DNA of 64,000 bases from the NCBI RefSeq assembly GCF_017355915.2, contig NZ_JAFEUV020000006.1, positions 124,001 to 188,000 on the forward strand, read 5' to 3'. The notes beneath the pieces were generated by a model. It did not search any database, was not told the origin of the DNA, and worked only from the letters and a program-made list of their open reading frames with translations. The stretch is from Telluribacter roseus. Lineage in GTDB: Bacteria; Bacteroidota; Bacteroidia; Cytophagales; Spirosomataceae. The position numbers and the translations under genes are program-made. Numbering within the stretch: the stretch's first letter is position 1; each line of letters starts with the position of its first letter. Below are positions 53,201 through 62,225 of the stretch, piece after piece.

Positions 53201-53305
53201 CTTCTTGTAATTCTGACCGGGTCGCCGGTGCGATGATGAAATCTGAATTATTTATTGAGCGAATGAGTAGTTGTATCTATCGGTCATTCACACATTGCTC
53301 ACTGG

Positions 53306-53824
53306 TTATTGATTCACAGGTACACAGCCGTTCCAGCGGGCCGGAATCATCTCGTACTTGGTAATGTTGGTCATGACGTACTCCGAACTCATGTAGCCCT
53401 GGATCGTCAGGCCTTTCACCATCGTAAAGAAGCCCTTGCTGGTAGCATCGTCGCTGAGGCCCATTCCTTCCAGAATATGAATACGCTGGGCGGCATTGCA
53501 GGCCGTGAATGACTTACCGAAGGTTTCCTTGCTGTCTTCTTCTACGGTAGCTAAGCCTTTTTTCAGGGTTTCCTGCGCCTTGCTGTCGTAGCAGTCCTTA
53601 ATCATGAGCTGAATAAAGCGATCCACGCCAAGTTCTTTGGCACCCGGAGTATCCGTTTTGGGAATGATGGTGTCTACTACACTGGCTAGTAGGGGAGTTT
53701 CTTCTGCGGAAAGCAGATCAGTGGGTTGAAGAGTGGTATGATTCCAGTTAGAAGCCCAGGATGGTAACACGACTAATCCGCCGATTGCTGTTGCCAAACC
53801 TTTAAGCGCCGCACGTCTTTCCAT
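53306..53824 (-). CDS. Gluconate 2-dehydrogenase subunit 3-like protein with Tat signal
   Basis: The 172-residue small subunit has a twin-arginine-like signal (MERRAALKGLATAIGGLVVL), then TDLLSAEETPLLASVVDTII and PKTDTPGAKELGVDRFIQLM, the pattern of gluconate 2-dehydrogenase subunit 3 (DUF1955-type family). It lies upstream of the GMC gene on the same strand, so is translated first; it presumably acts as a Tat escort for the large subunit. Together they make a periplasmic sugar dehydrogenase passing electrons to a respiratory carrier encoded elsewhere. Confidence 0.9.
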   Translation of the reverse strand: MERRAALKGLATAIGGLVVLPSWASNWNHTTLQPTDLLSAEETPLLASVVDTIIPKTDTPGAKELGVDRFIQLMIKDCYDSKAQETLKKGLATVEEDSKETFGKSFTACNAAQRIHILEGMGLSDDATSKGFFTMVKGLTIQGYMSSEYVMTNITKYEMIPARWNGCVPVNQ

Positions 53825-54005
53825 GTAATGTTATTTTTGTAAGGGTAATTCTATGATACAAAAGAAATAATATAAACGCTATTACGGAACTTTACGCAAT
53901 TTTATACTTAAAGAAGGATAAAATAGTATCATATCCACCTATATCGGAGCCAGTTGCCTTAGTAACGCAGCTTTGCTGATGGATAGTTTCCTGATAATCA
54001 AAATA

Positions 54006-55250
54006 TTATTCTTCCAGGAAGTCCAGATCGCGGCCGTGGGTTTCGGGGATGGTCAGAATGCAGTAAAAGCCAATGGCGAAGCATATTAGTCCTACTAGAG
54101 CCCCAGAGTTGATAACGGAGAAAGTACCTTTGAAAGTACCATATAAGGTAGTCATCATCACCACTGTACCGCGTACCATGTTGGGTACGGTAGTGGCCGC
54201 CGTGGCACGAAGATTGGTACCAAACTGCTCGGCTCCAATGGTCACGAACATAGCCCAGTAGCCAATGCCAAAGCCCAGCATAGTTGCCACGGCATAAAGC
54301 TGAGCGGCAGTATTGATACCCGCGTACAGGAAGCCTATACTACAGAGAGCCGTAAACAGCATCAGGAGGAACACAGCCTTCTTGCGTGACTGCAGCCAGT
54401 GGCTCAGAAAGCCACTCAGGAAGTCACCTGCCGACAAACCTACGTAGCACCACATAATAGACAGACCGGGCTTAATGCCCTCAGCAATACCCAAGGCCTT
54501 ACCAAACTCATTGCTGAAGGTAGCCAGGATACCAATTACAAACCAGGTAGGCAGGCCCATGCCGATGCACTTGAGGTAGCGCACGAGACGTTCGCGGTTG
54601 GTGAAAAGAGAGAAGAAGTTGCCCTTTTCGACGTGCTTCTGCCCTTTGACCTGCTCAAATATACCGGATTCAAATACTCCAATCCGTAGCAGCAGCAGCG
54701 CTATACCCAGGCCACCACCGATAAAGTAGGCATTGCGCCAGTCAAAAATCTCGACGGTAAAGTAAGCTACTACGGCGCCCAGCAGCCCAATACCCGCCAC
54801 CAGCGAGGTACCGATGGCGCGGAGGTTCTTGGGAAGGATCTCAGATACCAGCGTAATGCCCGCTCCCAGCTCACCGGCCAGTCCTATACCGGCTATGAAA
54901 CGAAGAGCTTTATACGTAGTTGGATCCTGTACAAAACCGCAGGCCAGATTGGCCAGGGAGTACGTAATAATAGATCCAAAGAGTACCGATAACCGTCCTT
55001 TCTTATCGCCCAGAACGCCCCACAGGATCCCCCCCAGCAGCAGACCGGTCATCTGCCAGTTGAGGATACTGGCACCTACCTGCGAGATAGCCTCTTCAGA
55101 AAGGCCTAACGATACCAGACTGGGAATGCGTACAATACCAAACAGGAGTAAGTCGTAGATGTCAACAAAATAGCCCAGCGCGGCTACAATTACAGGGGCA
55201 CTGAATAAATGAGAAACGGCAGAACGATCTGATTGAATTGTAGTATTCAT
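54006..55250 (-). CDS. MFS transporter
   Basis: A 414-residue inner-membrane transporter of the major facilitator superfamily with twelve predicted helices. The loop motif between helices 2 and 3 reads GVLGDKKGRLSVLFG, near the consensus G-x-x-x-D-R-x-G-R. A later RATAATTVPNMVRGT segment also fits MFS carriers of the metabolite:proton type. Substrate is unknown. It follows no other gene closely, but its position beside the GMC dehydrogenase suggests uptake of an oxidised sugar or sugar acid. It has normal length. Confidence 0.88.
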   Translation of the reverse strand: MNTTIQSDRSAVSHLFSAPVIVAALGYFVDIYDLLLFGIVRIPSLVSLGLSEEAISQVGASILNWQMTGLLLGGILWGVLGDKKGRLSVLFGSIITYSLANLACGFVQDPTTYKALRFIAGIGLAGELGAGITLVSEILPKNLRAIGTSLVAGIGLLGAVVAYFTVEIFDWRNAYFIGGGLGIALLLLRIGVFESGIFEQVKGQKHVEKGNFFSLFTNRERLVRYLKCIGMGLPTWFVIGILATFSNEFGKALGIAEGIKPGLSIMWCYVGLSAGDFLSGFLSHWLQSRKKAVFLLMLFTALCSIGFLYAGINTAAQLYAVATMLGFGIGYWAMFVTIGAEQFGTNLRATAATTVPNMVRGTVVMMTTLYGTFKGTFSVINSGALVGLICFAIGFYCILTIPETHGRDLDFLEE

Positions 55251-55385
55251 TAAAATTTTTGGTAGGGTTTATTTAGGAATCAGCAAAGATATTTATACCC
55301 AGACTATGATTTACCCTTTTACCCTTAGTTTTTTACCAATGAATTTCTACAAAAGCATCGCGCTGATTATATACGAATAGCCTGG

Positions 55386-56120
55386 CTACTCAAACACCAA
55401 CGTACCGAAGCTCTGGTAGTCGTGGAAGTTGGTTCGGGTGCGCTGCCACGTCCAGGTAGATGTGCCCCCATCGTAGTCAATGCGGTACAGGTTGCCGCGC
55501 CAGCGGATACCCGAGGTCGGTGGGGCCTGTACGATGGGCCGCATCACACCAAAGGGGATAAAAAACTCAGCGGTCCAGCTCGATATGGAGGCCCCGGATT
55601 TTTTGTCGCCACCCTTCACGCTGGTAGCATGCCTTACTCTATATTCACCTTCGTAGTGCCAGGGACGCCAGCCAAAGAACTTGCCGTTGAGGTTAGGTAC
55701 CATGATGAGCAGCTCGTAGTTGAGGGGCGATAGTTCGTACTCCAGGTACACCGGCACCGACTGGTCCGTCCACAGGAATACCTCTACCACGTCCTCCTTG
55801 TACAGGTCGGCGAAGTCTTCGGTGAGGGTAGCTGTTAGTTTGCGGTCCTCGCATTCCATCAGGAAGTACATGCCCTTGCCGGAGTAGAGTACCTTGGCGC
55901 GGGTACCTAGCTTCGGCCCGGCCACCCGCTGAGCCGTCAGGTTCACCCACTCGGTGCGGGCCCAGTTGGCGTGGGTACCCTGGCCGTTCACCTCAAAGTC
56001 CGGCGTCTTGCGTACAGTGAGCAGCGAGTCAGGCCCTGATGAAGCCCACGCAGAAGGGATAAGGCCGGCTACCGACAGTAGGGTAGCCCCCAGGCCAGCT
56101 ACCAGATTTCTTAATTTCAT
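55386..56120 (-). CDS. Exported CBM9-like carbohydrate-binding protein
   Basis: The 244-residue exported protein (signal about 1-26, ending AWASS) resembles the family 9 carbohydrate-binding module proteins: FEVNGQGTHANWARTEWVNL, KVLYSGKGMYFLMECEDRKL, DVVEVFLWTDQSVPVYLEYE, SWTAEFFIPFGVM. The D-V-V-E-V-F-L motif is the family core. It has no attached catalytic domain. It may be a binding protein for sugars at chain ends, or a structural protein near the outer membrane. It is followed by the RR2 gene on the same strand. Confidence 0.85.
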   Translation of the reverse strand: MKLRNLVAGLGATLLSVAGLIPSAWASSGPDSLLTVRKTPDFEVNGQGTHANWARTEWVNLTAQRVAGPKLGTRAKVLYSGKGMYFLMECEDRKLTATLTEDFADLYKEDVVEVFLWTDQSVPVYLEYELSPLNYELLIMVPNLNGKFFGWRPWHYEGEYRVRHATSVKGGDKKSGASISSWTAEFFIPFGVMRPIVQAPPTSGIRWRGNLYRIDYDGGTSTWTWQRTRTNFHDYQSFGTLVFE

Positions 56121-56191
56121 AGATGAAAAGTAGGAATGAGACTACTCCAGTAAAAGCAAAACAGGCATCGCTTTACTTGTGCGCCTGGCTA

Positions 56192-56968
56192 CTACTTCCC
56201 CAGCCATTTCTTGAAGGCACCTACTTTCTCCCGACTCACAATAGTTTCCTTGCTGATGGAGGGCTTGAGCTGTAGGGCCAGACGATTGCCAAAGTAGTCG
56301 CCGATCTGATCCACCGACCTGACCGATACAATAAATGACCGGCTGATGCGGAAGAAGTCGTCCGGGTCGAGCAGGTCCTCCAGCTCGTCCATGTTGTAGT
56401 CGACGATGAACTGCTTGTCGTCGTGGGTCCTGAAGAAACTGAAACGATCTTCACTGTAAAAGTAGGCTATGGTGTCAACCTCTACCGATACCAGTTTCTG
56501 AACGTGCTTGACCAGGAACCGCTTGCGGTATTCCTTCGGCTGGAGGTTCTGCAGCTCCCGGATCAGCTTTTCGATGTTGGTAGTCTGGTGCTCCGGGGCC
56601 TGGGTAAAGCTTTCTTTAAACTCCCTGAACTTCACCAGCGCGGCCTCCAGGTCATCCGTCTGGACGGGCTTCAGCAGGTAGTCGATGCTATTGACCTTAA
56701 AAGCACGCAGGGCATACTCATCGTAGGAAGTGGTGAATATCACCGGACTCTTCACCCGGATGCGTTCAAATATCTCGAAGCTCTGGCCATCGGCCAGTTC
56801 AATATCCATCAGGATCAGGTCCGGATTGGGGTTGTTGTTGAGCCAGTCAATGGAGGAGGAGATACTGCCGGTTACGCCAATGACCTGGGCGCTATCGTCC
56901 ACCTTTTCCAGCGTCTTTTTGAGTTTTTCAACCGCCAGATCTTCGTCCTCTACAATTAATATATTCAT
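56192..56968 (-). CDS. LytTR-family response regulator (pair 2)
   Basis: A 258-residue regulator: receiver domain with Asp55 as phospho-acceptor (LMDIELADGQSFEIF) and Lys100, then a LytTR DNA-binding domain (RFLVKHVQKLVSVEVDTIAY, RFSFFRTHDDKQF). The receiver keeps the DIELADGQSFEIF and FTTSYDEYAL stretches of the first pair's regulator (7167-7958), so the pairs come from duplication. The cognate kinase lies 84 bases upstream. It may cross-talk with the first pair. Confidence 0.94.
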   Translation of the reverse strand: MNILIVEDEDLAVEKLKKTLEKVDDSAQVIGVTGSISSSIDWLNNNPNPDLILMDIELADGQSFEIFERIRVKSPVIFTTSYDEYALRAFKVNSIDYLLKPVQTDDLEAALVKFREFKESFTQAPEHQTTNIEKLIRELQNLQPKEYRKRFLVKHVQKLVSVEVDTIAYFYSEDRFSFFRTHDDKQFIVDYNMDELEDLLDPDDFFRISRSFIVSVRSVDQIGDYFGNRLALQLKPSISKETIVSREKVGAFKKWLGK

Positions 56969-57052
56969 GGGTAGGTAGTTTTTTTAAGGTAAAGTATTAG
57001 CTGTTAGCTTTTATATGCACGTTTTGAATGAGGTACATAGATTATTGCATTC

Positions 57053-58147
57053 CTATACCGGAAGCTCTTTCTCCCGGATGCTTTTAATGAGCGGGATTGT
57101 TACTATGAACTCCTTCTCGGTTTCGTCCACTACGATGTCCGGCTGGTTCAGCAGGCGGTACTTAGTCGAGATATTAGCTAACCCCACTTTATTGGAATGT
57201 ACCATCAATCGCTTCTTAAACAGGGTATTGCTCACGATCAGGTTGCCGTTGGCATCGGTCCGGATGGAGATCACCAGCGGATCTTCTTTCAGTATGACAT
57301 TATGCTTCACCGCGTTTTCCAGCAGCAATTGTAGGGTAAGCGGAGGTAGCAGGTAATCATCATGTTCTTTGCCTATTGCTACTTCCATAGCAATACCCTC
57401 ACCGTAGCGGGTTTTTAGCATATGGAAGTACGAGCCCGCGAACTTAATCTCAGCCGACAGGGTAGTTAGCTCCTGCTCGTTGGTACGGAGCAGGTACCGG
57501 TACACTTTACTCATCTCATCCAGAAACTCCTCCGCTTTCTCCGGATTCTTGCTGATCAGGGCCGAAAGCGAGTTGAGGCTATTAAACAGAAAGTGCGGGT
57601 TGACCTGGCTCTTCAATCCGTCGAGCTGGCTCTGCAGGTTGGCTTTCTTCAGCTTCTCGGCTTCCAGTTTGAAGTTTTCGGCCTCCAGTAGCGCATCCCG
57701 CCAGTTCTGGAAGATATAAAATCCCTCGAATACACTGGCGGCTACCACATTGATCACCAGGCCCGTAAGCAGGGCCAGTACAAAACTGTCAAGGCTGAAT
57801 TGGTACCCCAGGTACCCTGTCACGTGCAGGAGGTAAGTCAGGAGGCAGGTGATGGAGCCCGTCAGGATCACGTATATCCCACACGAAATTAGAAGACGGA
57901 GGAAGGTTTGCTGGACATCCTGCATGACTACCCGCACGTAATGCCCTACTGTAATGTGTATCCTCCACGAGAAGAACCAGGTAATGACGGCAATAATGGT
58001 GGCATAGATAAATACAGTCTGGTCTTTATAGTACCGGGGGCCATACAGCAGGTAGATCACGTTGATGTAGAACGGAAGGCACAGAAAGCCTACCCATCTA
58101 TCTTGTGGAGTTATTTTTCGGGTCAGTGTTTCCTTTAATCTCGACAT
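57053..58147 (-). CDS. LytS-like sensor histidine kinase (pair 2)
   Basis: The 364-residue kinase has four hydrophobic segments in residues 19-142, a coiled coil (LLEAENFKLEAEKLKKANLQ) and the phospho-acceptor motif NPHFLFNSLNSL with His185. N-box: LLLENAVKHN. It matches the pair 1 kinase strongly in the catalytic half but differs in the membrane half, so it presumably senses another signal. It is first in a two-gene row with the LytTR regulator. Confidence 0.93.
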   Translation of the reverse strand: MSRLKETLTRKITPQDRWVGFLCLPFYINVIYLLYGPRYYKDQTVFIYATIIAVITWFFSWRIHITVGHYVRVVMQDVQQTFLRLLISCGIYVILTGSITCLLTYLLHVTGYLGYQFSLDSFVLALLTGLVINVVAASVFEGFYIFQNWRDALLEAENFKLEAEKLKKANLQSQLDGLKSQVNPHFLFNSLNSLSALISKNPEKAEEFLDEMSKVYRYLLRTNEQELTTLSAEIKFAGSYFHMLKTRYGEGIAMEVAIGKEHDDYLLPPLTLQLLLENAVKHNVILKEDPLVISIRTDANGNLIVSNTLFKKRLMVHSNKVGLANISTKYRLLNQPDIVVDETEKEFIVTIPLIKSIREKELPV

Positions 58148-58688
58148 ATCCTGCGTGGCTTAGGTAGGAAGGCGCTGCTGTCGTGCAACGTGTTGTAAAA
58201 TTTCATTTCTTCTGACAGAAAGGCAATGGGTACGCTACTGTACTGTTACTTTTTGGCACTGAATTGACGATAGGCTCCATTTTTCCTAAATCATCCTCCA
58301 TTTAGCCTAAACAGCAACTACCGCCCCCGCCGCATCTTTGCAGAAATATTCATCACCTGATTAGCCAATACGGTCAATGGAAACACTACTAAGTACCTCC
58401 CGGACCCGGGCAGCCCCTGACCCTGGTACATGCAAAATGCCTGATAGTCCTTCGGAGCATGGAGGTAGATCCGGCCCTCTATAGGACTGCGCGTGAGGCC
58501 ACTATCGCACACGTAAGGCCATCCATAAAGCCTTTTCAGATAGCGAAATGAGGCTATTGCCGGATGAAGTCCAATTCTTTACAATTCAGTAGAAGCTATC
58601 ACCAATTCAGTTCCAATGCCCTTTTCCCGGAGGAGTTTTCAGGAGAGATTTGTCAAAAAGTTTAACAAACCAACAAAAACAACAAGCC
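58148..58688. other. Intergenic region with no recognised gene
   Basis: These 541 bases lie between the divergent kinase and YceI genes. Short minus-strand frames lack domain-like sequence. The left side should carry the kinase promoter. No clear terminator or repeat was seen. Confidence 0.5.
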
Positions 58689-59303
58689 ATGAAAAAGCAA
58701 TTTTTATCAGCCCTGGCGGCCAGCCTGTTACTAGTAGCCTGTAACCCCGATGAAGTTACCAAAGTAGAGCAGTACTCGCTCAACAAAGAAGTATCCGTGG
58801 CCGAATGGAAGGGCTCCACAGCCGGTACCTTCAACAACGGATCGTTTGCGGTGGAGAGTGAGGATCTGGAAGTAGCGGATGGAAAGGTGACCAAAGGTAC
58901 TTTTGTCATTCCGATCGCTTCGATCAAGAACTTCAACCTACCCGACGCGGTGAAGCCCCAGCTACTGGACCACCTCAAGAGCCCTGACTTCTTCAACATG
59001 GCGCTGCACCCCAACGCTACCTTTACCATCAAGAATGTAGTACCTCTGACCAGCCCGGGGGAAGGAGCTATAACGGGAGCCAACTACTTGGTGACCGGCG
59101 ACTTCAGCATGATCGGCAAGACCAACACCATCAGCTTCCCCGCCCGGATCGACATCCAGAACAAGAAGCTGAAAACCGAGGCTACCTTCAAGATTGACCG
59201 CACCAAGTGGGGCATGAACTACGCTACCGACCCGTCCGTTCCGGAGCACTACATTTATCCTGAAGTAGATATTCACCTCAAACTGGAAGGAAACATGGAG
59301 TAA
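58689..59303 (+). CDS. YceI-family lipoprotein
   Basis: The 204-residue protein starts at ATG 58689 (MKKQFLSALAASLLLVAC); a longer frame from 58650 adds 13 residues before a clean lipoprotein signal and is rejected. The YceI fold (lipocalin-like, binds isoprenoids such as polyprenyl quinones) shows in VAEWKGSTAGTFNNGSFAVE, PDFFNMALHPNATFTIKNVV, NYLVTGDFSMIGKTNTISFP and RTKWGMNYATDP. It should be anchored in the periplasm. A close paralogue without lipobox follows after 63 bases. Confidence 0.9.
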   Translation: MKKQFLSALAASLLLVACNPDEVTKVEQYSLNKEVSVAEWKGSTAGTFNNGSFAVESEDLEVADGKVTKGTFVIPIASIKNFNLPDAVKPQLLDHLKSPDFFNMALHPNATFTIKNVVPLTSPGEGAITGANYLVTGDFSMIGKTNTISFPARIDIQNKKLKTEATFKIDRTKWGMNYATDPSVPEHYIYPEVDIHLKLEGNME

Positions 59304-59366
59304 TCCATAAATCTGAATACCATTCTTTAAAATCAAAACTATATCATCTAAAACCATCAAACAGCC

Positions 59367-59990
59367 ATGAAAACAGTATTTATTTCCGCCATCGTCGCTT
59401 CATTTCTATGGAGTAGTTTTAATCAGGAAGTACTCAACAAAAAGCAGCAGTACGTGCTAAACGAGGAGACTTCGGTCGTGGAGTGGGAGGGCTTTATGCC
59501 GGGTACTTCTAATGTGGGATCGTTCGCGGTGAAGAGTGAAGGGTTAGAAGCCGAAGGAGGCAGGATCAAAAGCGGTACCTTCATCATACCCATTGCTTCG
59601 ATCAAAAACTTCAACCTGCCTGACCAGCTGAAGCCCCAGCTACTGGACCACCTCAAGAGCCCTGATTTCTTTAACATGGCACTGCACCCGGAGGCTACTT
59701 TTACCATCACCAAGATAATTCCGTACAACAAAAAAGATACTGCTGCGGTAGCGGGAGCCAACTACCTGGTAACCGGCGACTTCACCATGCTCGGTAAGAC
59801 GAACCCGATTACCTTCCCGGCCAAAATCCAGCTGGATGGGCAGAAACTGGTGACCGAAGCGAAGTTTAAGCTGGACCGCACCCAATGGGGGATGAATTAC
59901 GCTACCGATCCCAAAGCCGAAGGCCACTACATCCTGCCGGAGGTGGCGATTCACCTGAAGGTAGCCGGAGCCATGCAGGCAGAAAAGTAA
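59367..59990 (+). CDS. YceI-family protein (tandem copy)
   Basis: The 207-residue protein is a tandem copy of the preceding gene: PQLLDHLKSPDFFNMALHP and RTQWGMNYATDP are kept almost unchanged. The N-terminus differs: MKTVFISAIVASFLWSSFNQ is a signal sequence without a lipidation cysteine, so this copy should be soluble in the periplasm. It contains the NYLVTGDFTMLGKTNPITFP core. The two may carry similar lipids with different location. A strong terminator follows. Confidence 0.9.
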   Translation: MKTVFISAIVASFLWSSFNQEVLNKKQQYVLNEETSVVEWEGFMPGTSNVGSFAVKSEGLEAEGGRIKSGTFIIPIASIKNFNLPDQLKPQLLDHLKSPDFFNMALHPEATFTITKIIPYNKKDTAAVAGANYLVTGDFTMLGKTNPITFPAKIQLDGQKLVTEAKFKLDRTQWGMNYATDPKAEGHYILPEVAIHLKVAGAMQAEK

Positions 59991-60051
59991 AGGTACTTGG
60001 TCTTGTTCTTGGTGTTGACTGAATGCTAGCAACAAATACAAGGTAGAGCAG

Positions 60052-60094
60052 AGGGAGTAGTTCCGCAGCATGACGCGGAGTTACTCCCTTTTTC
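60052..60094 (+). terminator. Terminator after YceI pair
   Basis: AGGGAGTAGTTCCGC pairs with GCGGAGTTACTCCCT (one mismatch or G-T pair) around AGCATGAC, then TTTTTC. Confidence 0.85.
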
Positions 60095-60207
60095 TATTAG
60101 AAATATTTCTGAATAGTACCATACTATATGCCACTACCTGATCCTGTTGATGATATAACGCTTCACTCTGATTTTATTTAGGTACCTGCTATATTTATTA
60201 CGCAAGT

Positions 60208-61284
60208 TTACCGCTCTATGGCAGCAGTGTTCAAATAATAACTCAGATTCTCCTGGGTAACAATATCAAGTGGGAGATATTTGATGGCTGAAATGTTTTT
60301 CTTGAAAACTATGGAGTCTGACAGTTGATAGATACCGCAATATCCCTGCCCGAGCGGATTCTGATTGATGAGGAACTTAATAATTCCACTTTTTAAAAAA
60401 GATAAATTTTGGGGCAATAAATCATAGCCAATAAGTTTTATATGGCCCCAATTGAATTTTTCTAAATGGTAAGCTAACTCATAAGCTTTGGAGTTGGTAA
60501 CAAAAATGCCTTTAAGGTCAGAAAAGCGTTCTTTTATATCTGTTAGTTGATCAGCGAGAGTGGAACTATCAGAATTATCAAAGTTCTGATGAATGACATT
60601 GTATTGACTTGCTAATCCATTGTCTGAGAAGAAGTTGCGAAAGCCTTTTTCTTTTTCAAGAAGGTGGGCCGAATTAGAAATATCTTCACTAATATGTGCT
60701 ACTAAAAGTGTAGCGGGCTCAGAGATTCCGTACTGTAATAGTTTGGCTGCGAGTAATCCACTTTGGTAGGAGTCCTGGCCTATGTAGCTAAGTGGTGAGG
60801 AGTTAGGGATTTGGGTATTAAATAGCACATAGGGGATGTTTCTGGCTTGCCAATCAGCAAAGAAAGGTAAAACTTCTTTATGGAAAATAGGAGCAAGTAG
60901 TATACCATCCGGATTAGAGTGGGCTACCTCATTAGCTTTTTTCAGGAAAGAATCAATACTATACGGATCAAAAATAAATTGTTCGACCGTGACGCCGTAG
61001 TGGTTCAATTCTGATTCAGCCTTTTCTATTCCTGATTTAGGAGAGTTCCAGTAAATATCTTTGTCAGGGTCTGGTATTAAAGCGGCAAACTTATATGTAC
61101 GGTTTGATTTTAAAGTACGGGCAATCAAGTTAGGCTTGTAATTCATTTCCCTAACTATCTGTACTACCTTCTTTCTGACCTCTTCTGATACAAGCCCCCG
61201 GTTATGTAAAACTCGATCAACAGTTCCCGCTGAAACCTGCGCCTTTTCTGCAATATCTTTAATTCTTACTACTTTCTTTCTCAT
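60208..61284 (-). CDS. LacI-family transcriptional regulator
   Basis: The 358-residue regulator starts at the ATG at 61284 (MRKKVVRIKDIAEKAQVSAG), since the 5 extra residues of a longer frame precede the normal LacI start. It has the LacI helix-turn-helix (VSAGTVDRVLHNRGLVSEEV, hinge KPNLIARTLKSNRTYKFAAL) and a periplasmic-binding-protein-like sensor (AALIPDPDKDIYWNSPKSGI, then LIGYDLLPQNLSFLK). It is divergent from the STN-less SusC at 62226, so it presumably controls that locus. No FecR or sigma gene accompanies it here. Composition is more AT-rich than neighbours. Confidence 0.93.
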   Translation of the reverse strand: MRKKVVRIKDIAEKAQVSAGTVDRVLHNRGLVSEEVRKKVVQIVREMNYKPNLIARTLKSNRTYKFAALIPDPDKDIYWNSPKSGIEKAESELNHYGVTVEQFIFDPYSIDSFLKKANEVAHSNPDGILLAPIFHKEVLPFFADWQARNIPYVLFNTQIPNSSPLSYIGQDSYQSGLLAAKLLQYGISEPATLLVAHISEDISNSAHLLEKEKGFRNFFSDNGLASQYNVIHQNFDNSDSSTLADQLTDIKERFSDLKGIFVTNSKAYELAYHLEKFNWGHIKLIGYDLLPQNLSFLKSGIIKFLINQNPLGQGYCGIYQLSDSIVFKKNISAIKYLPLDIVTQENLSYYLNTAAIER

Positions 61285-62034
61285 AGATAACAAGTACAAA
61301 CTCCCGTTGCATTAGTATAGCAAACAACCAATCATAGGGAAGTCCGATACTCAGCTGGCCTTAAACTCTAGGGAGGTCGTGGTAAACGAAGGTAATAAAA
61401 ACATTCCAAAGTCCTTTTAAAGTACTACGTGAAGTTGTTAAACTTATAGAAGTGGCTTGTTGCTACTAGGTCCTAATTCAGTCGCGTATTAATACCTTAG
61501 ATAGATACTACTCACTACGGTTTTAGGCTTGCAGTTGCTTTTAAAGAGGCAGCTCATCCTGCACTAGCTCTAGTGCAGGATGAGCTGCCAGGCTTCTAGT
61601 ACCCTTTGTTAAGTACCTGATCTTCTATTAGTACACTACTTTATAAATCTTATTAGCGTATCTCTACTGATTCTCAATTTAAGGTTGCTAGCCGTCAGGT
61701 AGTATACCTAAAAGTATAAGTGTTCAAGGTAGGAAGGAGGGGGGATACCAGCCAGGTGATGCTTCTACTTTACCCTAACATATAGGAAGAACCGTTACCA
61801 GGCCTTACCGTTTCGGATCAAGAGCATAAGATTTGTCATTTCAAGCTGGATGGTTCAGACCTCTGATTGCCTTTGGGTTGCTTTACCCGGTAGCTAAGTC
61901 TTTGATCTTATGATCTATGCACAAATCTAAAAATGGTCAGAAAGTATAGGGGGTAGAGTAACCTCTGAACATTTATTTTCAATAATTTTCTATAAACTTA
62001 AAAATTTAAATAATTATAATTTTTCTTATAATAG
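61285..62034. other. Long regulatory gap between LacI and SusC genes
   Basis: No gene was found. It contains a 20-base perfect palindrome (61548-61589) and becomes strongly AT-rich at 61960-62030. It is unusually long for a divergent promoter region. Confidence 0.5.
61548..61589. repeat. Perfect 20-base inverted repeat with 2-base loop
   Basis: Arms 61548-61567 and 61570-61589 are exact reverse complements, centred on CT. There is no T-tract, so it is not a plain terminator; it might be a regulator-binding palindrome or a cruciform. Confidence 0.8.
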
Positions 62035-62131
62035 TATAGGCCAGTTGTGGCATAACCTTGTAGATATACAAGAGGGTGTGTTCGAACACACCTCCTTAAA
62101 AAGCCAATGTGTACGTACACATTGGCTTTTT
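62035..62131 (+). ncRNA. Candidate structured leader or small RNA with terminator
   Basis: Three stem-loops follow one another: CTTGTA/TACAAG at 62057-62072, the perfect palindrome GGTGTGTTCGAACACACC at 62075-62092, and the perfect 34-base palindrome 62098-62131 ending in five T residues. An AT-rich block (TTATAATAGTATAGG, about 62027-62040) before them may be a promoter. The last hairpin is terminator-like and lies 94 bases before the SusC start, so either a small RNA or an attenuated leader is possible. Confidence 0.5.
62098..62131 (+). terminator. Terminator-like palindrome upstream of SusC
   Basis: The half AAAAAGCCAATGTGTAC is followed directly by its exact reverse complement, giving a 17-base stem ending in TTTTT. 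In RNA the tip must open by a few bases. Confidence 0.75.
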
Positions 62132-62225
62132 GATTTGCTTTTGATAAAATATACATCCATATTGCTTCTGCGAAGATTCCTAGAAGATTATTCCTTAATC
62201 TACTCCTAAACCCCAATTTACTTTC

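Noticed and set aside
62030-62100. Possible tRNA gene
   Set aside because: TTCGAAC looks like a T-loop, but T-stem, anticodon loop (6 bases) and D-arm do not fit and no acceptor stem can be formed.
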